A stretch of DNA of 64,000 nucleotides from assembly GCF_001905725.1 (NCBI RefSeq), contig NZ_LIWB01000001.1:434001-498000 (forward strand), read 5' to 3'. Positions 1 to 10,100 of this stretch are shown here, piece after piece. The DNA comes from Streptomyces sp. CB02400 (GTDB taxonomy: Bacteria > Actinomycetota > Actinomycetes > Streptomycetales > Streptomycetaceae). Both the position numbers and the translations under genes were made by a program. How positions within the stretch are numbered: position 1 is the stretch's first letter; each line of letters opens with the position of its first letter. A model generated the notes under the pieces. That model was not told the DNA's origin. It saw only the letters and a list, made by a program, of their open reading frames with translations, and did not search any database.

Positions 1-1
1 C

Positions 2-802
2 CGCTGGAACCTCCCCGACGAGGACGCCGAGGACGCCAACGTCGTGCCGTTGTACGCGGTGCTCTCCCTGGCCGGCCCCGAGGCCCACTTCGTCCACCTG
101 TCCTCGTCCTTCGTCACGGGCCTCGAGGGCGACATCGCCTCGCCCTCGCGCGACGCCTACCGCAACTCCTACGAGTGGTCCAAGGCGCATGCCGAGCGGA
201 TCGTCAACGCCGAGCGGGACGGCGCCGACATCGTGCGCTTCCCGATCGTCACGGGGGCCCGGGCGGACGGCGCGCTCGACCGCTACAGCGGCTTCTTCTG
301 GCTGCCCGCCGCGATGTGCAACGGCGCCGTGCCCGCGCTCGTCGCGGAGGAGAAGGGCCTGCTGGACATGGTCAGCACCGACGACGTCGCCGAGCACGTG
401 ACCCGGCTGCTCGACTCCGGTCCACCGCAGGGGCACCGGCTGTCGGTGCTCGGCCGGGGCGACGGCGCCCAGCGGGTCGGCGACGCCTTCGACACCGTTC
501 TCGAGGCCCTGAACGACTGGCGTGCCGAGCACGACGTGACCCCGCTGGACCGGCTGCCGTACGTGACGCCCGAGCAGTGGAACCGCTTCTACCTGCCGTT
601 CGCCGAGGAGTACCTGGACCGGGCGCAGTTGCTGAAGGTGACCGCGTTCCGTGCCTACCAGGGCTACCTGTCGGTGACCGACCCCTTCGACGTCACCGTC
701 CGGGTCCCGGACACGCGGGACGTGCTGTACCGGTCGGTCCGGCGCTGGGCCGACACCCACGAGGTCTCCGCCCGCCGGGTACCGCGCCCCTGGGGCGCCT
801 GA
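2..802 (+). CDS. NAD-dependent reductase/epimerase-like protein (partial, 5' end missing)
   Basis: The frame is open from the left edge, so the true start and the glycine-rich nucleotide motif lie outside the window. The visible part has a serine run followed by a YEWSKAHAE segment, which fits the Tyr-x-x-x-Lys dyad of extended SDRs. It then has VRFPIVTGARADG and a DMVSTDDVAEH segment, the order expected for the NAD_binding_4 (male-sterility/thioester-reductase) or epimerase fold. The C-terminal 80 residues match nothing I know. The gene ends 42 bases before the SAM-synthetase-like gene on the same strand, so it probably heads the same operon. It could reduce a thioester or carboxyl intermediate, or epimerise a nucleotide sugar; the sequence does not decide between these. 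Confidence 0.7.
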   Translation, partial: RWNLPDEDAEDANVVPLYAVLSLAGPEAHFVHLSSSFVTGLEGDIASPSRDAYRNSYEWSKAHAERIVNAERDGADIVRFPIVTGARADGALDRYSGFFWLPAAMCNGAVPALVAEEKGLLDMVSTDDVAEHVTRLLDSGPPQGHRLSVLGRGDGAQRVGDAFDTVLEALNDWRAEHDVTPLDRLPYVTPEQWNRFYLPFAEEYLDRAQLLKVTAFRAYQGYLSVTDPFDVTVRVPDTRDVLYRSVRRWADTHEVSARRVPRPWGA

Positions 803-844
803 CCGTCCCCGTTCTCCCGCCTCCCCCTCATCACCCGAGAAGAG

Positions 845-2041
845 ATGGCCATGCTGTCGATCGAACGAGACTCCCGCACCGTCGAGGACCTCCCCTACGA
901 GCTCGTCGAGCGCAAGGGCGTCGGTCACCCCGACACCATGTGCGACGCCATGGCGGAGCGCATGTCCCGCTACTACTCCCAGCACTGCCTGAAGGAGTTC
1001 GGCGGCGTCGCCCACCACTGGTTCGACAAGGTCACGCTGTACGGCGGCGGCGCCGACGTCGACTTCGGGCGGGGCGAGATCACCGCCCCGTACCGCGTCA
1101 AGGTGTTCGGCAAGGGCGCCTACCGCGTCGGCTCCACCGAGATCCCGGTGCACGACATCATGTTCCGTGCCGCCGCCGACGTCCTCTCCGAGGTCACCAC
1201 CGGTTTCGATCCCGGGCGTCACCTGGTGGTCGAGCTCGGCATCGTCGACCACCAGGGCTCGGGCCGCGGCGTCTCCCGCTACCAGCCGGCCTCCGCGGCC
1301 GACCTGGTGCCGCTGCGGGCTTCCGGTCTCGTCTCCAACGACACCAACCTGCTGCACGGCTACGCGCCGCTGTCGCGCCTGGAGACGGTGGTGCTCGGCC
1401 TGGAGAACCTCGTCAACGGCGCCGACTTCAAGAAGCGCCACGCCGACACCGGATGGGACGTCAAGGTCTTCGGCAGCCGCCGCCGGAACACGTTCAGCCT
1501 CGTCGTCAACATGCCGTTCCTCGCGGCCGACATCGAGACGATGGACCAGTACTGGGCCCGCAAGTCCGTCATCCAGCAGGAGCTGGAGGCGTACGTGGCC
1601 TCGCTCGGCATCCAGGACGCGCAGATGCTGATGAACGCCACCGACCGCAACGGCCGCCCGTACCTCACCGCGATCGGCTCCGTCGCCGACACCGGTGACG
1701 TCGGTGTCGTCGGCCGCGGCAACCGCGTCAACGGCCTCATCACCCCGATGCGCCCGATGAGCATCGAGGCGCCCGCCGGCAAGAACCCGCTCGACCACAC
1801 CGGCAAGATCTACAACGTGATGGCCACGCGCCTGGCCCGCGAGGTCCACGAGCGGTTCGGCGGCCCCTCCCAGGTGCACATCTTCACCTCCAAGGAAGCC
1901 CCGCTGGAGGCCCCGGACGAGGTCGTCGTCACCTCCCCCGACGCGGACGAGACCGCGCTGAAGGAGCTGGTGGAGAAGACGGTCGCGAGCTCCGGCGACC
2001 TGACGGCGGAACTGATCGAGACGGGCATCACCCTGTGGTGA
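845..2041 (+). CDS. Archaeal-type S-adenosylmethionine synthetase (AdoMet_synthase family)
   Basis: The 398-residue protein resembles the archaeal methionine adenosyltransferase family (PF01941 type), not the usual bacterial MetK. Visible marks are ERKGVGHPDT near residue 23, HHWFDKVTLYGGG near 58, a glycine-rich GIVDHQGSGRG segment near 133, and NGLITPMRPMSIEAPAGKNP followed by HTGKIYN near 300-320. The length matches the roughly 400-residue archaeal enzymes. Such enzymes make SAM from ATP and methionine. Streptomyces normally has a housekeeping MetK elsewhere, so a second, archaeal-type copy inside a small operon points to a dedicated SAM supply, or to adenosylation of a related substrate. 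An ATG at 851 is an equally good start (AAGAG 6 bases before it). The stop overlaps the next GTG start. Confidence 0.85.
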   Translation: MAMLSIERDSRTVEDLPYELVERKGVGHPDTMCDAMAERMSRYYSQHCLKEFGGVAHHWFDKVTLYGGGADVDFGRGEITAPYRVKVFGKGAYRVGSTEIPVHDIMFRAAADVLSEVTTGFDPGRHLVVELGIVDHQGSGRGVSRYQPASAADLVPLRASGLVSNDTNLLHGYAPLSRLETVVLGLENLVNGADFKKRHADTGWDVKVFGSRRRNTFSLVVNMPFLAADIETMDQYWARKSVIQQELEAYVASLGIQDAQMLMNATDRNGRPYLTAIGSVADTGDVGVVGRGNRVNGLITPMRPMSIEAPAGKNPLDHTGKIYNVMATRLAREVHERFGGPSQVHIFTSKEAPLEAPDEVVVTSPDADETALKELVEKTVASSGDLTAELIETGITLW

Positions 2042-3039
2042 CACCCCAAGAGGTACGCGCCCTGTCGGCCGCGGCGCTGGACACCCGGCGCCGCGCCGAC
2101 AGCGGCCGGCCGCAGGCACCGGCGCCCGAGGGCGGCAGCCACGTCGCCGTCGTGGTCAAGCCCGAGGTCATGGCCGCCCCGCACGCCGCCGGCATGTCGA
2201 CGGCGGCGGTGGAGGCACTCGGCCGCCAGGGAGTGTCCGTCCTGCGCTGCGCGGTGGTCCCGGCCGCGGACTTCGCCGCCCGTGGCGATCTGCTGCTGCA
2301 CTATCCCCGCCTGCACCGGGTGGCCGTCGACGGCGTCGCCGCGCTGACCTCCGGTGCCCGTCGCGAACTCGACGCCCTGCGGGAGGGAACGGGCGTCCGC
2401 GACGTCCTCCCGGCCTACGTGGCGATGGCTCATGGCGGCCTGTCGCCGCGCGCGCTGGAGGACCGCTGCCGGGAGGCGGGCATCAGCAAGCTCGGCTCCG
2501 GCTCGTACGCCTCCGTCACCGAGGTGGGCGGCCGGCCGACGGTGGTCCTCAACGGCTTCCTGCCGGCCCTGGACCAGGGGTACCGCGCTCCGAACGCCCT
2601 GGTCGGCCTGCTGGAGTGCCACAGCGAGCGACCCGTGGCGGAGCTGCGCGACGAGGTACTCGGCGAGCTGCACCCGTTCCACGCCGCACCCGGATCGCTG
2701 CGGGGTGACCTCGGGGCCCTCGCCCGCGAGCACGGCATCGAGCTCTCGGAGGGGCGCAACGCCGTGCACCTGTCCGCGGGACACCTGGAGGGCATGTTCC
2801 AGAACTGGCGGTACTTCACCGCCGGGGACGGCGACGGCCTGGGCGGCACCTCTTTCGGCCGGGCCCTGGGCCGGGCGGGCGTGGATCTGGACGCGGTGGC
2901 CGCGCTCGCCACCGACCCGGACGTCACCGACGGCACCGGGCGGACGCTGTCCCCGCACGGAGCCACCGAGAATCTGGACCGCGACGAGGCCGTCCGCCTC
3001 GTCGGACGATGGACCACCACGAAGGAGTCGGCAGGATGA
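2035..3039 (+). CDS. Divergent nucleoside-diphosphate-kinase-like protein
   Basis: The 334-residue protein has scattered but ordered resemblance to nucleoside diphosphate kinase. VVVKPEVM near residue 38 fits the N-terminal VKPDAV strand. PGSLRGDL near 222 fits the PGTIRGDF segment. RNAVHLSAG near 242 fits the phosphohistidine loop RNxxHGSDS, with the catalytic His kept at about residue 245. The loop's Gly and Asp are replaced by Leu and Ala, and the protein is more than twice the usual 140 residues, with the extra length between the first two motifs. It may still transfer a phosphoryl group, or may have been recruited for another ATP-dependent step. It starts at GTG 2035 or 2038, overlapping the SAM-synthetase stop. 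The assignment rests on motif order read by eye. Confidence 0.6.
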   Translation: MVTPQEVRALSAAALDTRRRADSGRPQAPAPEGGSHVAVVVKPEVMAAPHAAGMSTAAVEALGRQGVSVLRCAVVPAADFAARGDLLLHYPRLHRVAVDGVAALTSGARRELDALREGTGVRDVLPAYVAMAHGGLSPRALEDRCREAGISKLGSGSYASVTEVGGRPTVVLNGFLPALDQGYRAPNALVGLLECHSERPVAELRDEVLGELHPFHAAPGSLRGDLGALAREHGIELSEGRNAVHLSAGHLEGMFQNWRYFTAGDGDGLGGTSFGRALGRAGVDLDAVAALATDPDVTDGTGRTLSPHGATENLDRDEAVRLVGRWTTTKESAG

Positions 3040-3824
3040 GGGGCCGGGCACGAGGACTCGCCGGACGCACCGCGATGGTGACCGGCGGCGCGCAGGGCAT
3101 CGGAGCCGCGGTCGTCGAGCGCCTGTGCTCCGAGGGCTGCCGGGTCCTGGTCTACGACAGGAGCGTGGAGCACGGCCGGGCCGCGGCCGAGAAGTGGACG
3201 GCCGAGGGGTACGAGGTCCGGCTCGCGGTGGGCGACGTCATGGACACCGTGGCCGTCAAGGCCGCCTTCGCGGGCCTCCCGGACGACTGGGACCGGCCGA
3301 CACTGCTGGTCAACCTGGCTGCCGGGTTCGTCTTCAAGGGGCTGGAGGCGACCGCCGAGGACTGGCACGCCGCGCTCGACCCGACCATCGTCGGACTCTC
3401 GCTCGTCACCCGTGAGTTCGTGGCGGGCCTCCCGGAGCGCGACGCCGACGCGGCCGTCGTCAACATGGCCTCGATCTCGGCGCACATCTCACAGAGCGGC
3501 TACCTGACGTACAACACGGGGAAGTCCGCCGTACTGGGCTTCACCCGGTGCACGGCCGAGGAACTGGCCCCGCGCGGCATCCGCGTCAACTCGGTCAGCC
3601 CGGGCACCGTCTGGAACGCCAACAACGAGCGCTTCCACCGCGAGGCCCTGGGCCTGGACCGGGCGACGGCCGAGGCGGCGCCCGAACACGGCGGGAAGTT
3701 CCTGCTGAGGCGGTTCGCCGATCCCGAGGAGATCGCGGCGCCGATCGCGTTCCTGCTCTCCGGCGAGGCGAGCTTCATCACCGGCACCGACCTGCCCGTC
3801 GACGGCGGATACCTGGCGGTGTGA
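3036..3824 (+). CDS. Short-chain dehydrogenase/reductase
   Basis: Classical SDR of 262 residues from the chosen start. TGGAQGIG near residue 17 is the dinucleotide-binding motif, NMASIS carries the catalytic Ser, and YLTYNTGKSA supplies Tyr-x-x-x-Lys; VNSVSPGTV and the C-terminal ITGTDLPVDGGY are typical. The NNxAG-like motif reads NLAAG, a mild deviation. The ATG at 3036 was preferred over 3009 because it overlaps the upstream stop as ATGA and has AAGGAG nine bases before it. It probably oxidises or reduces an alcohol/ketone intermediate of the same pathway as its operon neighbours. Substrate unknown. Confidence 0.88.
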   Translation: MRGRARGLAGRTAMVTGGAQGIGAAVVERLCSEGCRVLVYDRSVEHGRAAAEKWTAEGYEVRLAVGDVMDTVAVKAAFAGLPDDWDRPTLLVNLAAGFVFKGLEATAEDWHAALDPTIVGLSLVTREFVAGLPERDADAAVVNMASISAHISQSGYLTYNTGKSAVLGFTRCTAEELAPRGIRVNSVSPGTVWNANNERFHREALGLDRATAEAAPEHGGKFLLRRFADPEEIAAPIAFLLSGEASFITGTDLPVDGGYLAV

Positions 3825-3828
3825 GCCG

Positions 3829-4644
3829 GTGATCGACCTCCACACGCACCACGAGCGGTGCGGGCACGCCACCGGTCCGCTGCGCGACTACGTCACGGCG
3901 GCGCTCGACAAGGGCGTCAAGGTGCTCGGCCTGTCCGACCACACACCCATGTTCGCGGAGGAGGCCGACCACGCGCTGCCCCCGGTGGCGATGCCCAAGT
4001 CGGAGTTTCCCTCGTACGTCGCCGAGGCCCTGGCGCTGAAGGAGGAGTTCGCCCGCAGCATCGAGATCCTCGTCTCCACCGAGGCGGACTTCTTCCGGGG
4101 CCGGATGGACCCCTACTCCAGGGAGCTGGCCGGGTACCCGCTGGACTACGTCATCGGCTCCGTCCACATGTTCGAGGGCCGGGACATCTTCGACACCACC
4201 CGCTGGGAGACCGTCGAGGACGGCGAGGACGGACTGGCCGCGGTCAAGGGACGGTACTTCCGTGCGGTGGCGGAGTGCGCCCGCTCGGGGCTCTTCCAGG
4301 TGATGGGGCACGTGGACGCCCTCAAGGGCAACCACCCGGAACTGGGGACCGTCCCCGCGCCGGCCGCGGCCGACGAGATGCTCCGGGCGATCCGCGACGC
4401 CGGTGCCGTGATGGAGGTCAACACCTCGGGCGGTACCAAGATGCACGGCGGCTGGTACCCGGAGCACGACCTCCTGGAGCGCGCCCACCACTTCGGCGTG
4501 CCCCTCACCTTCGCCTCCGACGCGCACGTCCCGGAGCGCGTCTGCGACCAGTACCCGGACGTGGTGCGCGTGCTGCACGACATCGGCTTTCGCACCTGGA
4601 CGGTGTTCCGCCGGGGCGTGCCCCGCACGGTCCCCCTGGCCTGA
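3829..4644 (+). CDS. PHP-domain phosphatase, histidinol-phosphatase (HisK) type
   Basis: The 271-residue protein has the metal-binding layout of the PHP superfamily: DLHTHHERCGHA at the N-terminus, LSDHTP near 37, a Glu in STEADFF near 84, GSVHMFEGRDIFDTT near 108, MGHVDALKG near 160 and FASDAHVPE near 226. HisK-type enzymes are metal-dependent phosphomonoesterases on histidinol phosphate. Here the gene is last in an accessory operon, 4 bases after the SDR, not near his genes, so it more likely dephosphorylates a pathway intermediate. It starts with GTG. A bidirectional hairpin follows it. Confidence 0.85.
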   Translation: MIDLHTHHERCGHATGPLRDYVTAALDKGVKVLGLSDHTPMFAEEADHALPPVAMPKSEFPSYVAEALALKEEFARSIEILVSTEADFFRGRMDPYSRELAGYPLDYVIGSVHMFEGRDIFDTTRWETVEDGEDGLAAVKGRYFRAVAECARSGLFQVMGHVDALKGNHPELGTVPAPAAADEMLRAIRDAGAVMEVNTSGGTKMHGGWYPEHDLLERAHHFGVPLTFASDAHVPERVCDQYPDVVRVLHDIGFRTWTVFRRGVPRTVPLA

Positions 4645-4671
4645 CGCCGGTCGGCAGAGAAGTCCCGAAGG

Positions 4672-4728
4672 CGCCGCCACGGCCCCTCTTGCCCCGCGTT
4701 TACACGGGTCGGAAGGGGTGTGGCGGCG
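4672..4728. terminator. Bidirectional terminator between convergent genes
   Basis: CGCCGCCAC at 4672-4680 and CCCCT at 4683-4687 pair with AGGGG at 4714-4718 and GTGGCGGCG at 4720-4728. TCTTTT follows on the + strand. It lies between the convergent PHP phosphatase and MurA-like genes and can serve both. Confidence 0.75.
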
Positions 4729-4744
4729 TCTTTTCCGAGGACCT

Positions 4745-6274
4745 TCAGATGTCCCGGAAGATCTCGATCTGCGCCCCGATCGAGTTCAGCCGCTCCGCCA
4801 GGTCCTCGTACCCGCGGTTGATGACGTACACGTTGCGCAGGACCGACGTGCCCTCCGCCGCCATCATGGCCAGGAGGACGACCACCGCCGGGCGCAGCGC
4901 CGGCGGGCACATCATCTCGGCGGCGCGCCAGCGGGTCGGGCCCTCGACCAGGACGCGGTGCGGGTCGAGGAGCTGGAGGCGTCCGCCGAGGCGGTTGAGG
5001 TCGGTCAGGTAGATGGCGCGGTTGTCGTAGACCCAGTCGTGGATGAGGGTCTTGCCCTGGGCCACCGCCGCGATCGCCGCGAAGAACGGGACGTTGTCGA
5101 TGTTCAGTCCCGGGAACGGCATCGGGTGGATCTTGTCGATCGGCGCCTCCAGCTTGGAGGGGCGGACGGTGAGGTCCACCAGGCGCGTACGGCCGTTGTC
5201 GGCGAAGTACTCCGGCGTGCGGTCGTGGTCGAGGCCCATCTCCTCCAGGACCGCGAGCTCGATCTCCAGGAACTCGATGGGGACCCGGCGGACCGTCAGC
5301 TCCGACTCCGTCACCACGGCCGCGGCCACCAGGCTCATCGCCTCGACCGGGTCCTCGGAGGGGGAGTAGTCCACGTCGACGTCGATGGTGGGCACGCCGT
5401 GCACGGTGAGTGTGGTGGTGCCGATGCCGTCGACCTTGACGCCCAGCGCCTCCAGGAAGAAGCACAGGTCCTGGACCATGTAGTTGGAGGACGCGTTGCG
5501 GATGACGGTGGTGCCGTCGTGCCGGGCGGCGGCGAGCAGCGCGTTCTCGGTGACGGTGTCCCCGCGCTCGGTCAGCACGATCGGGCGGTCGGGGGCGACG
5601 GAGCGGTCGACCACCGCGTGGTACTGGCCCTCCGTCGCGGCGATGTCCAGGCCGAACCGGCGCAGCGCGATCATGTGCGGCTCGACGGTGCGCGTCCCGA
5701 GGTCGCAGCCGCCGGCGTACGGCAGCATGAAGCGGTCCAGGCGGTGCAGCAGCGGGCCGAGGAACATGATGATGGAGCGGGTGCGGCGGGCGGCGTCCGC
5801 GTCGATGGACGCGAGGTCCAGCTCGGCCGGCGGCACGATCTCCAGGTCGACGCCGTCGTTGATCCAGCGGGTGCGTACGCCGATGGAGTTCAGCACCTCC
5901 AGGAGGCGGTAGACCTCCTCGATGCGGGCGACGCGGCGCAGCACGGTGCGCCCCTTGTTGAGCAGCGAGGCGCACAGCAGTGCCACGCACGCGTTCTTGC
6001 TCGTCTTGACGTCGATGGCGCCGGAGAGCCGGCGGCCGCCCACCACGCGCAGATGCATCGGGCCGGCGTAGCCCAGCGAGACGATCTCGCTGTCCAGGGC
6101 CTCGCCGATCCGGGCGATCATCTCAAGGCTGATGTTCTGGTTGCCGCGCTCGATCCGATTGACGGCGCTCTGGCTGGTGTTGAGCGCCTCGGCGAGCTGG
6201 GCCTGTGTCCACCCGCGGTGCTGACGGGCGTCACGGATGAGCTTGCCGATGCGTACGAGGTAGTCGTCTGACAT
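4745..6274 (-). CDS. murA: HTH-fused UDP-N-acetylglucosamine 1-carboxyvinyltransferase (MurA-like)
   Basis: 509 residues. Residues 1-66 are an XRE-type helix-turn-helix (WTQAQLAEALNTSQSAVNRIERG). The rest is the EPSP/MurA fold: KTSKNACVALL carries the Lys-Asn pair, and YAGGCDLGTRTVEPH carries the catalytic Cys at residue 190, so PEP transfer to UDP-GlcNAc is plausible. Plain MurA is about 420-450 residues; the excess is the DNA-binding domain. The same fused gene next to aconitase is conserved in Streptomyces (SCO5998 in S. coelicolor, from memory). A perfect 16-bp palindrome lies 13 bases upstream of the ATG, so autoregulation is likely. No good Shine-Dalgarno is visible. Whether it serves peptidoglycan precursor synthesis or mainly senses it is unknown. 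Confidence 0.88.
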   Translation of the reverse strand: MSDDYLVRIGKLIRDARQHRGWTQAQLAEALNTSQSAVNRIERGNQNISLEMIARIGEALDSEIVSLGYAGPMHLRVVGGRRLSGAIDVKTSKNACVALLCASLLNKGRTVLRRVARIEEVYRLLEVLNSIGVRTRWINDGVDLEIVPPAELDLASIDADAARRTRSIIMFLGPLLHRLDRFMLPYAGGCDLGTRTVEPHMIALRRFGLDIAATEGQYHAVVDRSVAPDRPIVLTERGDTVTENALLAAARHDGTTVIRNASSNYMVQDLCFFLEALGVKVDGIGTTTLTVHGVPTIDVDVDYSPSEDPVEAMSLVAAAVVTESELTVRRVPIEFLEIELAVLEEMGLDHDRTPEYFADNGRTRLVDLTVRPSKLEAPIDKIHPMPFPGLNIDNVPFFAAIAAVAQGKTLIHDWVYDNRAIYLTDLNRLGGRLQLLDPHRVLVEGPTRWRAAEMMCPPALRPAVVVLLAMMAAEGTSVLRNVYVINRGYEDLAERLNSIGAQIEIFRDI

Positions 6275-6285
6275 GAGGATGAGGT

Positions 6286-6303
6286 TATCTCAGATATGAG
6301 ATG
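6286..6303. promoter_or_regulatory. Palindromic operator upstream of HTH-MurA
   Basis: ATCTCAGATATGAGAT (6287-6302) is a perfect inverted repeat. Read as TATCTC-N6-GAGATG, its half-sites match the palindrome in the aconitase promoter at 6718-6735. Its position just before the leftward gene suits autorepression by the HTH domain, or a shared regulator. Confidence 0.55.
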
Positions 6304-6688
6304 GCACCTCTTGGGGGGTCCATTCGAGTGATGGTCGGGTGATGTGACGTCAGTATCCCCTGGTGCGGCGGGTCTGGCGGGTCCGGCGCCATCCGAAAGG
6401 TCCGGGCAAATCCATCGATGTCGTACGACGTCCCGTGCTGCTCCGGGTGTGGCGAGGGCCGTTCTTGCCGCCGGTGGTGATGGACCACGACCGCTTGTTG
6501 ATGTTCAGCCGTACCCCCGGAAGGATCCGAAAGCTCTTGCGAAACGTGAGCGGCATTCCTGTGTCCCTTCCCGTCCCGAACTGACTCCGTTTCAGTCGGT
6601 TACCCCGTCCGGGCGCAAAGATGGCGCCGGACCGCGGCGCGGCGGAGGGTGGGGGTGGCGCACCGGGCCGGGTGAACCGGGCCCGGGC
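6304..6688. other. Intergenic stretch without recognised features
   Basis: Between the MurA-like operator and the aconitase promoter I see no conserved reading frame, RNA gene or convincing hairpin. It is slightly less GC-rich than the flanking genes and may simply hold 5' untranslated sequence. Confidence 0.4.
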
Positions 6689-6717
6689 ATGACCATTCGG
6701 CCCTCGTGTACTAGAGT
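6689..6717 (+). promoter_or_regulatory. Probable aconitase promoter
   Basis: ATGACC (6689-6694) and TAGAGT (6712-6717) are spaced by 17 bases, a reasonable housekeeping -35/-10 pair. The palindrome starting at 6718 would cover the transcription start. Confidence 0.45.
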
Positions 6718-6735
6718 TATCTCGACATCGAGATA
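6718..6735. promoter_or_regulatory. Palindromic operator in the aconitase promoter (candidate TamR site)
   Basis: TATCTCGACATCGAGATA is a perfect inverted repeat with 8-base arms and a 2-base centre, directly after the -10 element. The MarR-family regulator TamR is reported to bind the aconitase promoter of S. coelicolor. The site type and place fit, but I cannot check the exact consensus. Confidence 0.55.
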
Positions 6736-6777
6736 TCTGCCGAGGCGCACCGCAGCCGCCACCCTGGTAAGGGCTAC

Positions 6778-6796
6778 CTAACTTAGCCTTACCTTA
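6778..6796. promoter_or_regulatory. Iron box (DmdR/IdeR type)
   Basis: The complement reads TAAGGTAAGGCTAAGTTAG, about 14 of 19 positions like the DtxR/IdeR/DmdR box TTAGGTTAGGCTAACCTAA. It sits 68 bases before the aconitase start. Iron control of an Fe-S enzyme is biologically sensible. Confidence 0.5.
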
Positions 6797-6797
6797 G

Positions 6798-9587
<2,790 letters not shown>

Positions 9588-9606
9588 GCGGTCCGGCAGG
9601 GCAGTT

Positions 9607-9642
9607 GAGGGCCGTATCCCCGGCGTCGGGGATACGGCCCTC
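9607..9642 (+). terminator. Rho-independent-like terminator of acnA
   Basis: Perfect 15-bp stem: GAGGGCCGTATCCCC at 9607-9621 pairs with 9628-9642 around a 6-base loop. It begins 20 bases after the stop codon. There is no long T tract, as is common in Streptomyces. Confidence 0.8.
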
Positions 9643-9677
9643 GCCGTTGCCGCCGTTGTACGCTGAAGCCTCACCGG

Positions 9678-10100
9678 ATGACGGGGGTGGCGGTGGGCCG
9701 CACGGAACGCATGCGTCTTGTCCTGACCGGCGGTCAGGACAGCGACCAGGAAGAACTCGACCAGCTCGCACTCCAGTTGCGCGAGCGGCTGCTCGAACTG
9801 GACGTCGACTACGTCGAACCTGTCCGCTCCGGGGACGTCCCCGACGGAGCGAAGCCCGTGGACGCGTTCGCCGTCGGCGCGCTCGCCGTGACCCTGGCCC
9901 CCATCGCGCTCCGCTCGGTGCTCGACCTGGTGCGGACCTGGATCGAGAACCGCCCGGTGCGCACGGTCAGCGTCACCCTGGGCGAGGACAGCCTGGAACT
10001 GGAGGCCGTCTCCTCCGCCGACCAACGGCGGATCGTCGACGACTTCCTGGCCGCGCACGGTCCCGAGGCGGAACCGGCGGCCGACGGCCAGGGTGAGTGA
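9678..10100 (+). CDS. EACC1-like effector-associated constant component
   Basis: 140 residues at most. A short beta/alpha N-terminal part (MRLVLTGGQDSDQEELDQLALQLRE) precedes a hydrophobic helix (AVGALAVTLAPIALRSVLDLVRTWIE) and a TVSVTLGEDSLEL strand. This is the pattern of the effector-associated constant component 1 found beside caspase, trypsin and other effectors in NTP-dependent biological-conflict systems of multicellular bacteria (Kaur, Aravind and colleagues). The central helix may be membrane-associated. The start is uncertain: ATG 9678, GTG 9687 or 9693, or ATG 9711. The 3' end overlaps the caspase gene by 8 bases, so the two are translationally coupled. Confidence 0.65.
   Translation: MTGVAVGRTERMRLVLTGGQDSDQEELDQLALQLRERLLELDVDYVEPVRSGDVPDGAKPVDAFAVGALAVTLAPIALRSVLDLVRTWIENRPVRTVSVTLGEDSLELEAVSSADQRRIVDDFLAAHGPEAEPAADGQGE

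Noticed and set aside
175..1698. Long + frame across the first two genes
   Set aside because: Arg/Pro/Gly-rich frame-shifted reading of the reductase and SAM-synthetase genes; no motifs.
3009..3035. Upstream ATG for the SDR gene
   Set aside because: ATG 3036 overlaps the previous stop and has a well-spaced AAGGAG; the upstream start would overlap by 31 bases without a ribosome site.
6344..6781. Overlapping short frames between the MurA-like gene and aconitase
   Set aside because: No Shine-Dalgarno, no recognisable protein, and they cross the aconitase promoter and palindrome.
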